Origin: Arenibacter sp040216555
GTDB taxonomy: Bacteria > Bacteroidota > Bacteroidia > Flavobacteriales > Flavobacteriaceae
Length of the DNA stretch: 64,000 bases
Direction of reading: 5' to 3'
Assembly (NCBI GenBank): GCA_040216555.1
Contig: JAVJOW010000024.1
Span: 168,874 to 232,873 of the forward strand
Below, piece by piece: positions 40,897-50,628 of the stretch. Below the pieces are notes generated by a model that saw only the letters and a program-made list of their open reading frames with translations, was not told the DNA's origin and did no database searches. Made by a program: the position numbers and the translations under genes. Position 1 is the stretch's first letter; every line of letters starts with the position of its first letter.

Positions 40897-42147
40897 CTAC
40901 TGCACTACCAATTGCACTGTTTCCTTGCCGCGTTGTTCTAGCAGGATTTCCTTGCCATTTTGTAGACTTGTTAAGGCTTCTGTATCAAAATGCCTTATGG
41001 TATATAGGGAAACGCCCTCCTGATGAACTACCTTGAACCTGCTTTTTAATAGGTTTAAAAGATCCTGTAATTTGTCAAATTTATTATCAACACATACAGA
41101 AAAACTAATGGCGGAATTTTGGATCAGATCTACTTTCATCTGATGATCGTGCAACAATTTAAATAGTTCGCTGATACTATCTTCCACAATGAAAGAAAAA
41201 TCCAGGGAGGAAAGTTTCATTAGAACCAGGTTCTTTTTTACAATAAAACAGGGAACCTTAGGTTCTATCCCTATGCCTTTTCCAACTGTGGTGCCTTTGT
41301 CCTTAGGGTTAATAAAGGATTTAACATGTAGTGGTATTTCCTTTCTCTGTAAAGGCTGCAAAGTTTTTGGGTGTATTACGGAAGCCCCATAAAAGGCCAG
41401 TTCAATGGCTTCGCGATAGGAGATTTTGTTCAACAATTCCGTTTTTTCAAAATATCTGGGATCCGCGTTCAAAACCCCGGGAACATCCTTCCATATAGTA
41501 ACCTCTTCTGCATTTAGGCAATAGGCTAAAATGGCAGCGGTGTAGTCGGAACCCTCGCGGCCCAAAGTAGTGGTAAAGTTGTTGTCATCACTACCTAAAA
41601 AGCCTTGGGTAATATTGAGCTTGCTCTTGTCTACTTTTTCAGTAACGTTTTTTTGTGTCTTCTCCCAGTTTACAATGGCATCACGATAATCATCGTTGGT
41701 CTTGATCAAAGTGCGCACGTCCAGCCATTGATTGGCTATTCCAATTTCATTTAAATAGGCACTTAGAATGGCGGTAGAAACCAATTCGCCATATCCTACT
41801 ACCTGATCATAAACAAATCCGTGTTTGGGGGATTTGTTCCAGACCAAAAACCCCTGTACTTCATCAAAAAGTGTTTTTACCTGAGTAAAAACGGGATGCT
41901 GGTCATTGGGAAACAAGTCGTGCAGAATATTGTTGTGATATTGAACAACTTCATGCACAGCTGCTGGTAATAAGGACTTATCCTTGAAATAGGCGTTTAC
42001 AATATCTTCCATGGCATTGGTCGTCTTTCCCATGGCCGAAACTACCAAAAGGGTGTTGTCGTGACCAACTTCCTCTAAAACTCTAACAACGTTTTTTACA
42101 CTGCTTGCATCTTTTACCGATGCTCCTCCAAATTTAAAAACCCTCAT
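40897..42147 (-). CDS. lysC: Aspartate kinase
   Basis: A 416-residue monofunctional aspartokinase phosphorylating aspartate for Lys, Met, Thr and diaminopimelate synthesis. It opens MRVFKFGGASVKD with the Lys/Gly nucleotide site, and shows TTLGREGSDYTAAILA and KDVPGVLNADPRYF. The C-terminal ~120 residues carry the ACT regulatory region (MKLSSLDFSF, VDLIQNSAISFSVCVD). It overlaps the preceding acetyltransferase by 4 bases, so both are cotranscribed. Confidence 0.93.
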   Translation of the reverse strand: MRVFKFGGASVKDASSVKNVVRVLEEVGHDNTLLVVSAMGKTTNAMEDIVNAYFKDKSLLPAAVHEVVQYHNNILHDLFPNDQHPVFTQVKTLFDEVQGFLVWNKSPKHGFVYDQVVGYGELVSTAILSAYLNEIGIANQWLDVRTLIKTNDDYRDAIVNWEKTQKNVTEKVDKSKLNITQGFLGSDDNNFTTTLGREGSDYTAAILAYCLNAEEVTIWKDVPGVLNADPRYFEKTELLNKISYREAIELAFYGASVIHPKTLQPLQRKEIPLHVKSFINPKDKGTTVGKGIGIEPKVPCFIVKKNLVLMKLSSLDFSFIVEDSISELFKLLHDHQMKVDLIQNSAISFSVCVDNKFDKLQDLLNLLKSRFKVVHQEGVSLYTIRHFDTEALTSLQNGKEILLEQRGKETVQLVVQ

Positions 42148-42623
42148 AACTTATTTAAAAATGTTTTTATTCCTTTTTCGTCCAAATGAACTACATTCCA
42201 ATCCCTTAAAACTTTGGCGCCTTTACCTTCGTAAAATGAAATGGCCGGCTCGTTCCAGTCCAAGACCTCCCAGCTAATACGCTTAACGCCAAGTTGGTAT
42301 CCGTGCTCCACTACTTTTGCCAACAAGGCCGCACCGAGACCGCTACCTCTCATAGCTTCGGTAACTATCAGATCTTCCAAGTGTATAATGGGACCTTTCC
42401 AAGTGGAGTACCTGCTATACAAAAGGGCCATCCCTACTACATCCCCGTCAGCTTCCGCAACATAGCAATGAAACAATCTGTCAGTGCCAAATCCATCCCT
42501 TTTTAAGTCCTCGACCGTAACCTCTACGGCATTGTCCTCTTTTTCGAAAACGGCCAACTCCTTGATCAGTTTATGTACCTGTGCCATGTCCTTAGCTTCG
42601 GCATCTCGAATAATGTACTTCAT
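42144..42623 (-). CDS. GNAT acetyltransferase (diamine acetyltransferase-like)
   Basis: A 159-residue GNAT enzyme: YIIRDAEAKDMAQVHKLIKE at the start, LEDLIVTEAMRGSGLGAALL as acetyl-CoA motif A, and WEVLDWNEPAISFYEGKGA as motif B. The last segment is typical of spermidine/spermine or thialysine acetyltransferases, so a lysine analogue or polyamine substrate is plausible. The 4-base overlap with lysC fits a lysine link (inference). Confidence 0.85.
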   Translation of the reverse strand: MKYIIRDAEAKDMAQVHKLIKELAVFEKEDNAVEVTVEDLKRDGFGTDRLFHCYVAEADGDVVGMALLYSRYSTWKGPIIHLEDLIVTEAMRGSGLGAALLAKVVEHGYQLGVKRISWEVLDWNEPAISFYEGKGAKVLRDWNVVHLDEKGIKTFLNKL

Positions 42624-42736
42624 AATTGTTACAAATAAAACACAAAGTTATAAATTTAAAAAATCAATATTTTACGAAAACGTTGTAGTTTCACAAATTA
42701 ACCGATATTTGTGCTCAAATAAACAAAGCTTTTGTA

Positions 42737-43744
42737 ATGCATAGAAAAAATACCACTCTGGGTGAATTCATTATTGAAAACCAAACTTCTTTCCAATATT
42801 CCTCCGGAGAACTTTCCAAACTTATAAACGCTATTAGATTGGCGGCAAAAGTAGTAAACCATGAGGTAAATAAGGCGGGACTGGTAGATATTATTGGGGC
42901 CGCAGGGGATACCAATATTCAGGGCGAGGACCAACAAAAATTGGATGTTTTGGCCAACGAAAAATTTATTCAGACCTTGATTAATCGTGAAATTGTCTGC
43001 GGGATCGCCTCCGAGGAAGAGGATAATTTTATCAGTATTAATAGTAATGATAACCAGCACCAAAATAAATACATTGTGTTGATAGATCCCCTGGATGGGT
43101 CTTCCAATATAGATGTGAATGTTTCGGTTGGAACCATTTTCTCCATCTATAGAAGGGTTACCCCTATTGGTACCCCTGTGGCACTTGAGGATTTTTTGCA
43201 ACCTGGCAGGGCACAAATAGCTGCTGGTTATATTGTTTACGGAACTTCCACTATGTTGGTGTATACCACCGGGGATGGGGTAAACGGATTTACCTTAAAT
43301 CCGGCCCTGGGAACTTTTTATCTTTCGCATCCCAATATGGAGTTTCCCGAAACAGGCAAAATTTACTCTGTAAACGAAGGTAATTATGTACATTTCCCCC
43401 AAGGGGTAAAGGATTACATAAAATATTGCCAAAAGGAGGAAGGGGATAGGCCGTATACCTCAAGATACATTGGTTCCCTGGTTTCTGATTTCCATAGAAA
43501 TATGATCAAGGGCGGAATTTATTTATATCCCAAGAGCAGTGTTGCAGCCGAGGGTAAATTGCGTTTGCTCTACGAATGTAACCCAATGGCATTTATTGCC
43601 GAGCAGGCCAAAGGGAAGGCCAGCAATGGGTTTGGCCCCATTATGGATATTAAACCTACCGAACTGCATCAAAGGGTGCCCTTCTTCTGCGGAAGCAAAA
43701 AAATGGTAGAAAAGGCCGAGGAGTTTATGCAGGCCACAAAATAG
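42737..43744 (+). CDS. fbp: Fructose-1,6-bisphosphatase class I
   Basis: A 335-residue gluconeogenic enzyme hydrolysing fructose 1,6-bisphosphate. The metal-site motif is DPLDGSSNID at 117-126, with GIASEEEDNF (~89-98) supplying further acidic ligands, and GGIYLYP and LLYECNPMAFIAEQAKG in the substrate domain. Standard length. It diverges from the lysC operon. Confidence 0.96.
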   Translation: MHRKNTTLGEFIIENQTSFQYSSGELSKLINAIRLAAKVVNHEVNKAGLVDIIGAAGDTNIQGEDQQKLDVLANEKFIQTLINREIVCGIASEEEDNFISINSNDNQHQNKYIVLIDPLDGSSNIDVNVSVGTIFSIYRRVTPIGTPVALEDFLQPGRAQIAAGYIVYGTSTMLVYTTGDGVNGFTLNPALGTFYLSHPNMEFPETGKIYSVNEGNYVHFPQGVKDYIKYCQKEEGDRPYTSRYIGSLVSDFHRNMIKGGIYLYPKSSVAAEGKLRLLYECNPMAFIAEQAKGKASNGFGPIMDIKPTELHQRVPFFCGSKKMVEKAEEFMQATK

Positions 43745-43771
43745 GAAAAGGAGCTTTTCGCTCCTTTTCTA
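43745..43771 (+). terminator. Terminator after fbp
   Basis: GAAAAGGAGC (43745-43754) pairs with GCTCCTTTTC (43760-43769) around a 5-base loop. The stem's own T-run serves as tail; it may act in both directions for the converging TerB-like gene. Confidence 0.8.
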
Positions 43772-43791
43772 AACTATGGTACTATGGAATC

Positions 43792-44220
43792 CTAGTGTTT
43801 TAGAAGGTACAGATAGTCTTCAAAATCTATTTTTCCTGTAAAAATTTCTATGGATCTCTTTATAATCAGATTGGCACTTTCGGACCTGTACCCCAAACCT
43901 ATGGCGTATTTGGTTATTAGGGCTCTTTCCTCATCATCAATTACATTGTCAACAAAAATAATCCGGAACAAATCGAATAGCCTTTCCAATCGTTCTTCCG
44001 AGCTGGCAGGAGGATTTATAGGATATTTATTATCCGATTTCATTACCTCCTGATATTCGGATTCGGTAATGTCCAATTTGTTGGCAAAACGGTCCAATAA
44101 TTCCTTTTCCTCCGCGTTGATGGCACCGTCAATAGCCGCTAAAGTGGCAATGGACGCAAAATGCGCTAAATTTCTTCTGTGCGTTCCGGTACTATATAAA
44201 TCTACATAAGACATATTCAT
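43792..44220 (-). CDS. TerB-like tellurite-resistance/DUF533-fold protein
   Basis: A 142-residue all-helical cytosolic protein. It carries two repeats of the TerB metal-binding pattern: ATLAAIDGAINAEEKELLDRFA and RIIFVDNVIDDEERALITKYA, each with an acidic loop after a helix. TerB-like proteins are linked to tellurite or envelope stress responses; the exact role is unknown. The ATG at 44220 is preferred over 44214, and an upstream TTG is rejected because it overlaps the promoter box. Confidence 0.75.
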   Translation of the reverse strand: MNMSYVDLYSTGTHRRNLAHFASIATLAAIDGAINAEEKELLDRFANKLDITESEYQEVMKSDNKYPINPPASSEERLERLFDLFRIIFVDNVIDDEERALITKYAIGLGYRSESANLIIKRSIEIFTGKIDFEDYLYLLKH

Positions 44221-44235
44221 TATTTTTATTTGTAA

Positions 44236-44243
44236 CAAATATA
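44236..44243 (-). promoter_or_regulatory. -7 box of the TerB-like gene
   Basis: TATATTTG on the minus strand fits TAnnTTTG and lies 15 bases before the ATG at 44220. Confidence 0.6.
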
Positions 44244-44669
44244 AATTTTTAGAAAAGGTTATTTATAAATTTCTTTAATTTTTTCATTATGTTTTCATTC
44301 CCGAAGCTTGTCGCCATTGGGCTAGGTGTTGGGGATTTTATTTAAAAAGGGCAGTTTGCCCAATCTATGCAAGGGCAAATATATTTAACTTGCCAATATG
44401 TGTTTTTTTTGCCTTGAGGTTGGTAATACCTGATGGTTCACGAACCTGGCTAAAATTGAAGTAATCTTCAATAAATAATTGTATATATCTAATTAACAGG
44501 GTTTAGTACGGAACTGGCCTATTTCGATTATTAAATTTTAGCTTGGTACGTCTATTTTAAATACCCCTATTTTATAAGCCGAATAAAAGAAGGTATTTTT
44601 TATTTATTATGATATCTTTGACTTTATCAACTACTAATTGTATCAATTAAGCTTTAGAGCACCCCTAAT
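44244..44669. other. Intergenic region with a -7 box for the hybrid kinase
   Basis: About 425 AT-rich bases without a gene. TATCTTTG at 44613-44620 fits TAnnTTTG, 49 bases before the kinase start. Nothing else was recognised. Confidence 0.45.
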
Positions 44670-46712
44670 ATGTCCTTTAAGATTCCAAAAAAAGAAATAA
44701 TATATCCTTTTTCTGTTTTTGTCCTATTGATGATTGTGGTATTTGGCCTTTGGAAGAACTCTTTGGATTCCAATAGGGAGTTGCTCAAGAAAGACATAGA
44801 GGTGAACGGGAATATTCAGTCCCAAGGATTTTTGTCTTCGGGCCAAAAAAGTATTATAGTCCTGGAGAATCTTATGGAGAGGCTTGAAATGACCAATGGT
44901 GATTATTTTGAGTATTGGGAAGAGGACGCCAGACTTATTCTAAAAGAGGATCAATCATTTAAATTCGTAGAATGGATAGATAGTTCTCTGGTTATTCAGA
45001 GGATTGTACCTAATAAGGGAAACGAGGCTGTGGTAGGCAAAACCTTATCCAACCATCCTCGACGTGACGAATGGTTAAGGCATGTGCGGGATTCCACGAC
45101 CAACTTAACGTCCTGGATTCCTTTGATACAGGGAGGAAGTTCCATATTAATCGATGTTCCTGTTTACTTTGGGGGTAAATTCCAAGGAAGCATAACCGCT
45201 GGCATGGACTTTACGACCACTTTTGATAAGTTGTCTGCTGGAATGGATAATTATGCCATTGAAATAAAAGATGATAAGGGTACCACTTTTTATAGTCTCA
45301 ATGATCCCTCGCTTAGCCACTTTAACGATGATTTGATCTATTCTAGGTCCTACGAAGTAGACCAGGATGATAAACAGGTGTGGACCTTTTATTTAATGCC
45401 CCGCAATAAGGACGTATTGGCCGAAAGGAATAAGTCTTCTTCCAGTATTTTAATTTTTGGGATCCTAATATCCCTACTTATGAGTTTGTTGACATACTTC
45501 TATCAAACTTCCAGAAATGAAAACACACGTTTTAGGGAATTGAATATTAAGCTAAGGGTAGCCAATAGAAGTTTGAGGGAAGAACGGACCAAGGCGGAAA
45601 AAGCTTCCAAGGCAAAAACCGAGTTTGTCTCCAACATGAGCCATGAAATTAGAACCCCCTTGAATGCTATTATGGGTTTTATTGAGGTGCTAAAGGAGTC
45701 CAAAATAGATAGTTCCCTACATGAATATCTTTCTTTAATGGATGTCTCTTCCAAAAAATTGCTCCTACTGGTGAACGATATTCTGGAAATAGATAAAATA
45801 GAATCGGGCCAAATAAGCTTTAAAAAGGATATTTTTTCTCCATCGGAAGAGTTGCAGAATATTATTAGTATTTATAGGCCCAGTATAGAGGCTAAGGGAC
45901 TCTACGCCAATTTGGATGTCGTCTCTGATTCCAAGACCCACGTTATTGCGGACATTGGTAAGTTTGACCAGATTCTCACCAATCTTTTAAGAAATGCCCT
46001 AAAGTTTACTGAAAAGGGTGGAATAGATATTACATACGAAGAGACCATACGGAGTAGTGACTTAAACATAAGTATCGGCATAAGGGATACTGGAATCGGA
46101 ATTCCGAAAAGTAAATTAAAAACCATTTTTGATAGGTTTACACAAATAGATTCCGGTATAACCAAAAGACATGAAGGCAGTGGTCTTGGCCTATATATTA
46201 CCTATCTGCTCATAGAACTATTGGAGGGTCATATTGAGGTGGACAGCACAGAAGGTGTTGGTACGGAATTTAAGATTTCGCTTACCTTCCCTATTACCGA
46301 GATGCAACCAATAGCCAATGAGCCCATTTCCCATAGTATAGATTTGACCGGGTTTAAGGTATTGATCGTGGACGACAACAAGATAAATGTAATGGTACTC
46401 AAAAAGACCCTGGATGCTTTTGGTATAAACACCTATTGGGTGGGCAATGGTAAAGAGGCCGTAACGGCGGTAGCCGAAAACCAATACGATTTGGTCTTCA
46501 TGGATATCCACATGCCCGAAATGGATGGTTTTGAGGCTACGGAAGAAATAAGAAAAACCCAGAAAGACCTTATTATTATTGGTTTCTCGGCAGATGTTAC
46601 CAAGGAGACGATCCAAGGAGCCAAAGAGGTCGGGATGAACGATTATTATACCAAGCCGATAACATTTGATAAACTTAGACAGAATTTGTCCAAATATCTT
46701 GTTCGGGTATAG
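44670..46712 (+). CDS. Hybrid sensor histidine kinase with CHASE-like sensor and receiver
   Basis: A 680-residue inner-membrane protein. A first helix (~11-28) and a second (~258-277) enclose a ~230-residue periplasmic region with CHASE-like features (FKFVEWIDSSLVIQRIVPNKG, GSSILIDVPVYFGGKFQGS). A coiled linker leads to HisKA with H325 (NMSHEIRTPLNAIMG), then HATPase_c (NLLRNALKFT, GSGLGLYITYLL), then a C-terminal receiver (VLIVDDNKINVMVL, phospho-Asp in LVFMDIHMPEMDG, TKPITFDKL). No HTH output or partner gene is adjacent, so phosphate probably passes to a distant protein. Confidence 0.9.
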   Translation: MSFKIPKKEIIYPFSVFVLLMIVVFGLWKNSLDSNRELLKKDIEVNGNIQSQGFLSSGQKSIIVLENLMERLEMTNGDYFEYWEEDARLILKEDQSFKFVEWIDSSLVIQRIVPNKGNEAVVGKTLSNHPRRDEWLRHVRDSTTNLTSWIPLIQGGSSILIDVPVYFGGKFQGSITAGMDFTTTFDKLSAGMDNYAIEIKDDKGTTFYSLNDPSLSHFNDDLIYSRSYEVDQDDKQVWTFYLMPRNKDVLAERNKSSSSILIFGILISLLMSLLTYFYQTSRNENTRFRELNIKLRVANRSLREERTKAEKASKAKTEFVSNMSHEIRTPLNAIMGFIEVLKESKIDSSLHEYLSLMDVSSKKLLLLVNDILEIDKIESGQISFKKDIFSPSEELQNIISIYRPSIEAKGLYANLDVVSDSKTHVIADIGKFDQILTNLLRNALKFTEKGGIDITYEETIRSSDLNISIGIRDTGIGIPKSKLKTIFDRFTQIDSGITKRHEGSGLGLYITYLLIELLEGHIEVDSTEGVGTEFKISLTFPITEMQPIANEPISHSIDLTGFKVLIVDDNKINVMVLKKTLDAFGINTYWVGNGKEAVTAVAENQYDLVFMDIHMPEMDGFEATEEIRKTQKDLIIIGFSADVTKETIQGAKEVGMNDYYTKPITFDKLRQNLSKYLVRV

Positions 46713-47065
46713 GATGCCTAGCCGTAATTTCTTGGCCTAGTGGCCATTTCTATTATTGAACTTTCGTATAGTAATCTTCTTTACTACTTCTATTATGCTA
46801 CTTTTTTGTGATAATCAGGTAGCTTCATTGGATTTTTCGCAGCGCTCAAAAACAGTCTGTTAACAATCATATAACCTAATTATAAAGTCATATTTAGTTT
46901 ATAATCGGCCTGAAAAGGCAATCTTTGAATTTATATTGATTTTCTGTGAATGAAAATTATTTCTAATTCATTATTGACCACTATGGTCAAATTCTTACAC
47001 GCGGGATCCAGGTCCTTTTGCTCTCCTATCAAGTTTCTAATAATAAACCGACCAAATATTACTTC
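46713..47065. other. Intergenic region without a recognisable gene
   Basis: About 350 bases. No credible coding frame, repeat or RNA. A longer in-frame reading of the next gene (TTG at 47018) enters this region but lacks family-like sequence. Confidence 0.4.
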
Positions 47066-47926
47066 ATGAAAAAAAGACCTGTGGAACTAGTGGTTTTGTC
47101 CGATGTGCATTTGGGTACCTACGGATGCCATGCCAAGGAATTGGTAAAATATCTAAAGTCGATAAAACCAAAAGAAGTGGTTTTGAACGGTGATATTATT
47201 GATATATGGCAATTTAGCAAGCGCTACTGGCCAAAATCGCATATGAAGGTGGTAAAGATCATTATGGAATGGGTAGCGGAAGGAATCCCCGTGCACTATG
47301 TAGCGGGTAACCATGATGAAATGTTAAGGAAATTTCTAGGCTTTAAGTTGGGCTCTTTTAGTATTGTCAACAAACTGGTTTTGGAGATCAATGGTAGCAA
47401 GGCTTGGATGTTTCATGGGGATGTTTTTGATGTTACCATGCAACATTCCAAATGGATCGCAAGGTTGGGTGCTACAGGTTATGATATGTTGATTTTGTTG
47501 AACAGTGCCATAAATTATTGCAGCAAAAAAATGGGAAAAGGACCGGTATCCATGTCCAAGAAGATAAAAAACAGTGTTAAATCGGCCATTAAGTTTATTA
47601 ATGATTTTGAACAGATTGTGGCCGATATCGCCATAGAAAATGAATTTGATTATGTGGTTTGTGGGCATATTCACCAGCCGGAGATGAGGGAAATATCTAC
47701 CTCCAAAGGGTCGGTCATGTACCTTAATTCCGGAGATTGGGTAGAGAATTTAACTAGTTTGGAATATAATAATGGGGAGTGGAAATTATACCACTATATG
47801 GAGGATGTAACGGTTATCAATGATGATGAAAATTTGATGGAGCCAATGGAAATTCTGGATAAAAACCAACTTTTTCAAAATTTGGTGAGGGAATTTCAAT
47901 TTTTGAACTCCGCCGAGAACAAATGA
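47066..47926 (+). CDS. LpxH-like metallophosphoesterase
   Basis: A 286-residue calcineurin-like phosphoesterase. Metal-ligand motifs in order are VLSDVHLGTYG, LNGDIIDIW, AGNHDEM, HGDVFD and VCGHIHQPEM. It resembles UDP-2,3-diacylglucosamine pyrophosphatase (LpxH/LpxG group) but is longer, so the substrate could be another lipid or nucleotide. The ATG at 47066 gives the usual start (MKKRPVELVVLSD). It begins a three-gene run with a glycosyltransferase (37-base gap) and a GH1 enzyme. Confidence 0.82.
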   Translation: MKKRPVELVVLSDVHLGTYGCHAKELVKYLKSIKPKEVVLNGDIIDIWQFSKRYWPKSHMKVVKIIMEWVAEGIPVHYVAGNHDEMLRKFLGFKLGSFSIVNKLVLEINGSKAWMFHGDVFDVTMQHSKWIARLGATGYDMLILLNSAINYCSKKMGKGPVSMSKKIKNSVKSAIKFINDFEQIVADIAIENEFDYVVCGHIHQPEMREISTSKGSVMYLNSGDWVENLTSLEYNNGEWKLYHYMEDVTVINDDENLMEPMEILDKNQLFQNLVREFQFLNSAENK

Positions 47927-47963
47927 TGGGCCTCTTCCTATGATCTCTTAAAACACTAATAAT

Positions 47964-48959
47964 ATGAAAGTACTATATGCCATCCAGGGAACTGGCAATG
48001 GACATTTAAGTAGGGCGCGCGATGTTATTCCCGCACTACAGAAAAAAGGATTGGAATTGGATATACTCGTAAGTGGAATACAAGCAGATATTCAGATTCC
48101 CCATCCAGTGAAGTATCAGCTTCAAGGACTTAGTTTTATTTTTGGCAAACAAGGAAATGTTAATTTATGGAGGACCTATCTCAAGTCCAATGCCGCTAGA
48201 TTGCAGCGGGAGATAAAGAGTGTACCTATAGAGAATTATGACTTGGTCATAAATGATTTTGAGCCCGTTTCTGCCTGGGCATGTAAACTGAAAAATAAGA
48301 CTTCCATAAGTTTTAGCCATCAGGCGGCGGTACTTTCACCCATTTCCCCTAAGCCGGACAAGAATGATCTTATGGGGAAATTTATCCTAAAGAACTATGC
48401 GCCCACGACCCAACAGTTTGGCCTGCATTTTAGAGCCTATGCGGATAGGATCTATACCCCTATTATAAGACAGGATATTAGAACAGCGGAGGCTAAGGAG
48501 GGGAATCACTATACCGTGTATCTGCCTTCTTATAGTGATGGTAGGATATTGAAAACCCTTTCAGAGGTTCCAAATATGAAATGGGAAGTTTTTTCCAAAC
48601 ACAATAAGGTAGAATTTTTTGGCAAGAATATTAGCATTAGACCAATAACCAACGAAGCATTTGTGAACAGCATGGTCACGGCCAAGGGCATATTGTGCGG
48701 TGCAGGTTTTGAAACCCCTGCCGAGGCTTTGTACCTAGGCAAGAAGTTGATGGTAATCCCCATGAAGGGACAATATGAACAGCAGTGCAATTCCGCTGCC
48801 TTGAAAGAATTGGGGGTTCCCGTAATCAAATCCCTAAAAAATAAGCATGTGGACAAATTAAGAGAGTGGGTAGATAGCGAGGCTAAAATAGAGGTAAACT
48901 ATCCGGATATCACAGAACAGATTATTGACCAATTGCTTGAAGAGGCCCTTCTTGGTTAA
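47964..48959 (+). CDS. Glycosyltransferase, MurG/GT28-like fold
   Basis: A 331-residue GT-B-fold protein. The start MKVLYAIQGTGNGHLSRARDVI carries the GxGNGH glycine/His motif of MurG and UGT-type enzymes, and the C-terminal donor site shows GILCGAGFETPAEALYLGKK and MKGQYEQQCNSAAL. Donor and acceptor are unknown. No signal or membrane helix. It precedes the GH1 gene by 15 bases, suggesting joint use on a glycoside. Confidence 0.8.
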   Translation: MKVLYAIQGTGNGHLSRARDVIPALQKKGLELDILVSGIQADIQIPHPVKYQLQGLSFIFGKQGNVNLWRTYLKSNAARLQREIKSVPIENYDLVINDFEPVSAWACKLKNKTSISFSHQAAVLSPISPKPDKNDLMGKFILKNYAPTTQQFGLHFRAYADRIYTPIIRQDIRTAEAKEGNHYTVYLPSYSDGRILKTLSEVPNMKWEVFSKHNKVEFFGKNISIRPITNEAFVNSMVTAKGILCGAGFETPAEALYLGKKLMVIPMKGQYEQQCNSAALKELGVPVIKSLKNKHVDKLREWVDSEAKIEVNYPDITEQIIDQLLEEALLG

Positions 48960-48974
48960 GAAATCTTAGTTATT

Positions 48975-50336
48975 ATGTCTAAAAATTCAGATTATTTTGA
49001 TTTACAAGCCAATGACTTTGGAGAAGATTTTATTTGGGGCGTAGCTACGGCGGCATATCAGATAGAGGGTGCACATGATATTCATGACAAAGGGCCCTCC
49101 ATTTGGGACGATTTTACCTCAAAGAAAGGGAATACCTACCAAAATCAGCACGGTAATGATGCCTGTAAATTTTATCACAAGTTTCAAGAGGATATCCTCC
49201 TAATGAAAAAAATGAATATTGATCACTTTAGGTTCTCCTTGTCCTGGTCCCGAATACTGCCAAATGGAACAGGAACCATAAGTTCTAAAGGAATTCAGTT
49301 TTATAATGATGTTATCAACTTTTGTCTGGAATGTGGTATAACGCCTTGGGTGACTTTATATCACTGGGATCTGCCCCTTGCGCTCGAGGAAAAAGGGGGG
49401 TGGACCAATCGTGAAATTCTGGGGTGGTTCCAGGAATATGCAACAGTCTGCGCCAACAGCTTTGGGGATAGGGTCAAGAATTGGATGGTATTGAACGAAC
49501 CCATGGTTTTTACAGGTGCGGGGTATTTTTTAGGGGTACATGCGCCGGGTAGGAAAGGCTTAAGAAATTTTTTGCCCTCCGTGCATCACGCGGTATTGTG
49601 TCAGGCTGCAGGAGGTAGAATTTTGCGCAATTTGGTGGCCCATGCCAATATTGGCACTACCTTCTCCTGTTCCCAAATATCACCCTACAGGAACAATAGC
49701 AGGGACCTTAAGGCTGCAGAAAGGGCAGATGCCATGCTCAACCGCCTCTTTATAGAACCTTCTTTGGGAATGGGGTACCCTTGGAATACGATCCCGGTTT
49801 TAAAAGGAGTACAGTCTTATATATTGCCGGGGGACGCTGAAAATTCCGTATTTGATTTCGATTTTGTAGGGGTCCAGAATTACACCCGCGAAAAAGTAAA
49901 GCATTCCTATTTTGTTCCCTATATCAGGGCTAAAATAGTAAAGGCGAGTAAGCGCAAGGTTAGGTCCACGATAATGGACTGGGAAGTCTATCCGCCCAGT
50001 ATTTATAAAATGATAAAACGATTTAATGGCTATGAAGGAGTAAAAAAAATAGTAATTACTGAGAACGGAGCTGCCTTTGCAGATGAAATCTACAAAGGCG
50101 GGGTACATGACCTAGAAAGGCTTGCCTACCTACAGGCTTATTTGAAGCAGGTGCACAAAGCACAAAGAGAAGGACTAAGGGTAGATGGATATTTTGTATG
50201 GACATTTACGGACAATTTTGAATGGGCAGAGGGGTATCACCCAAGATTTGGATTGGTTTATATCGATTTTGAAAACCAGCAAAGAATTGTAAAGTCTTCG
50301 GGACAATGGTTTAGCCGTTTTTTGGGCACTAGGTAG
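48975..50336 (+). CDS. GH1 beta-glucosidase family protein
   Basis: A 453-residue glycoside hydrolase family 1 enzyme with retaining mechanism. The acid/base is E175 (MVLNEPMVF) and the nucleophile is E363 (IVITENGAAF). N-terminal FIWGVATAAYQIEGAH, FRFSLSWSRILPNG and the C-terminal DNFEWAEGYHPRFGL are standard. There is no signal peptide, so it acts in the cytosol on imported beta-glycosides. It follows a glycosyltransferase gene. Confidence 0.95.
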   Translation: MSKNSDYFDLQANDFGEDFIWGVATAAYQIEGAHDIHDKGPSIWDDFTSKKGNTYQNQHGNDACKFYHKFQEDILLMKKMNIDHFRFSLSWSRILPNGTGTISSKGIQFYNDVINFCLECGITPWVTLYHWDLPLALEEKGGWTNREILGWFQEYATVCANSFGDRVKNWMVLNEPMVFTGAGYFLGVHAPGRKGLRNFLPSVHHAVLCQAAGGRILRNLVAHANIGTTFSCSQISPYRNNSRDLKAAERADAMLNRLFIEPSLGMGYPWNTIPVLKGVQSYILPGDAENSVFDFDFVGVQNYTREKVKHSYFVPYIRAKIVKASKRKVRSTIMDWEVYPPSIYKMIKRFNGYEGVKKIVITENGAAFADEIYKGGVHDLERLAYLQAYLKQVHKAQREGLRVDGYFVWTFTDNFEWAEGYHPRFGLVYIDFENQQRIVKSSGQWFSRFLGTR

Positions 50337-50377
50337 ATTTTTTGACCAAAGACAAGGGCTGATTGCCGAAAACAAAA

Positions 50378-50399
50378 AAACCGATGAGACCATCGGTTT
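50378..50399. terminator. Hairpin after the GH1 gene
   Basis: AAACCGATG (50378-50386) pairs with CATCGGTTT (50391-50399) around a 4-base loop. The T-run lies on the minus-strand side, so it would terminate leftward transcripts better; for the GH1 gene it is a probable 3' hairpin. The rest of the gap to 50628 holds nothing recognisable. Confidence 0.6.
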
Positions 50400-50628
50400 A
50401 GAGTAGCTAACTCAAATCAAATTATAAGAACGTATCCTTTATTAGGTTAGGGTAAAATTAAGTTTTAATGTTATTTTAGATGTTATCATAAGATAGTCGA
50501 TTAGTTAGTTTAATATTAATTATTAAACCATTTTCTGAAATGAGCGTCAATACCAAAAATATATTACCTTAGTACACGGCCTACAACTTATAATTTACTT
50601 TATTAATCATTAACCAATATTTTTTATT

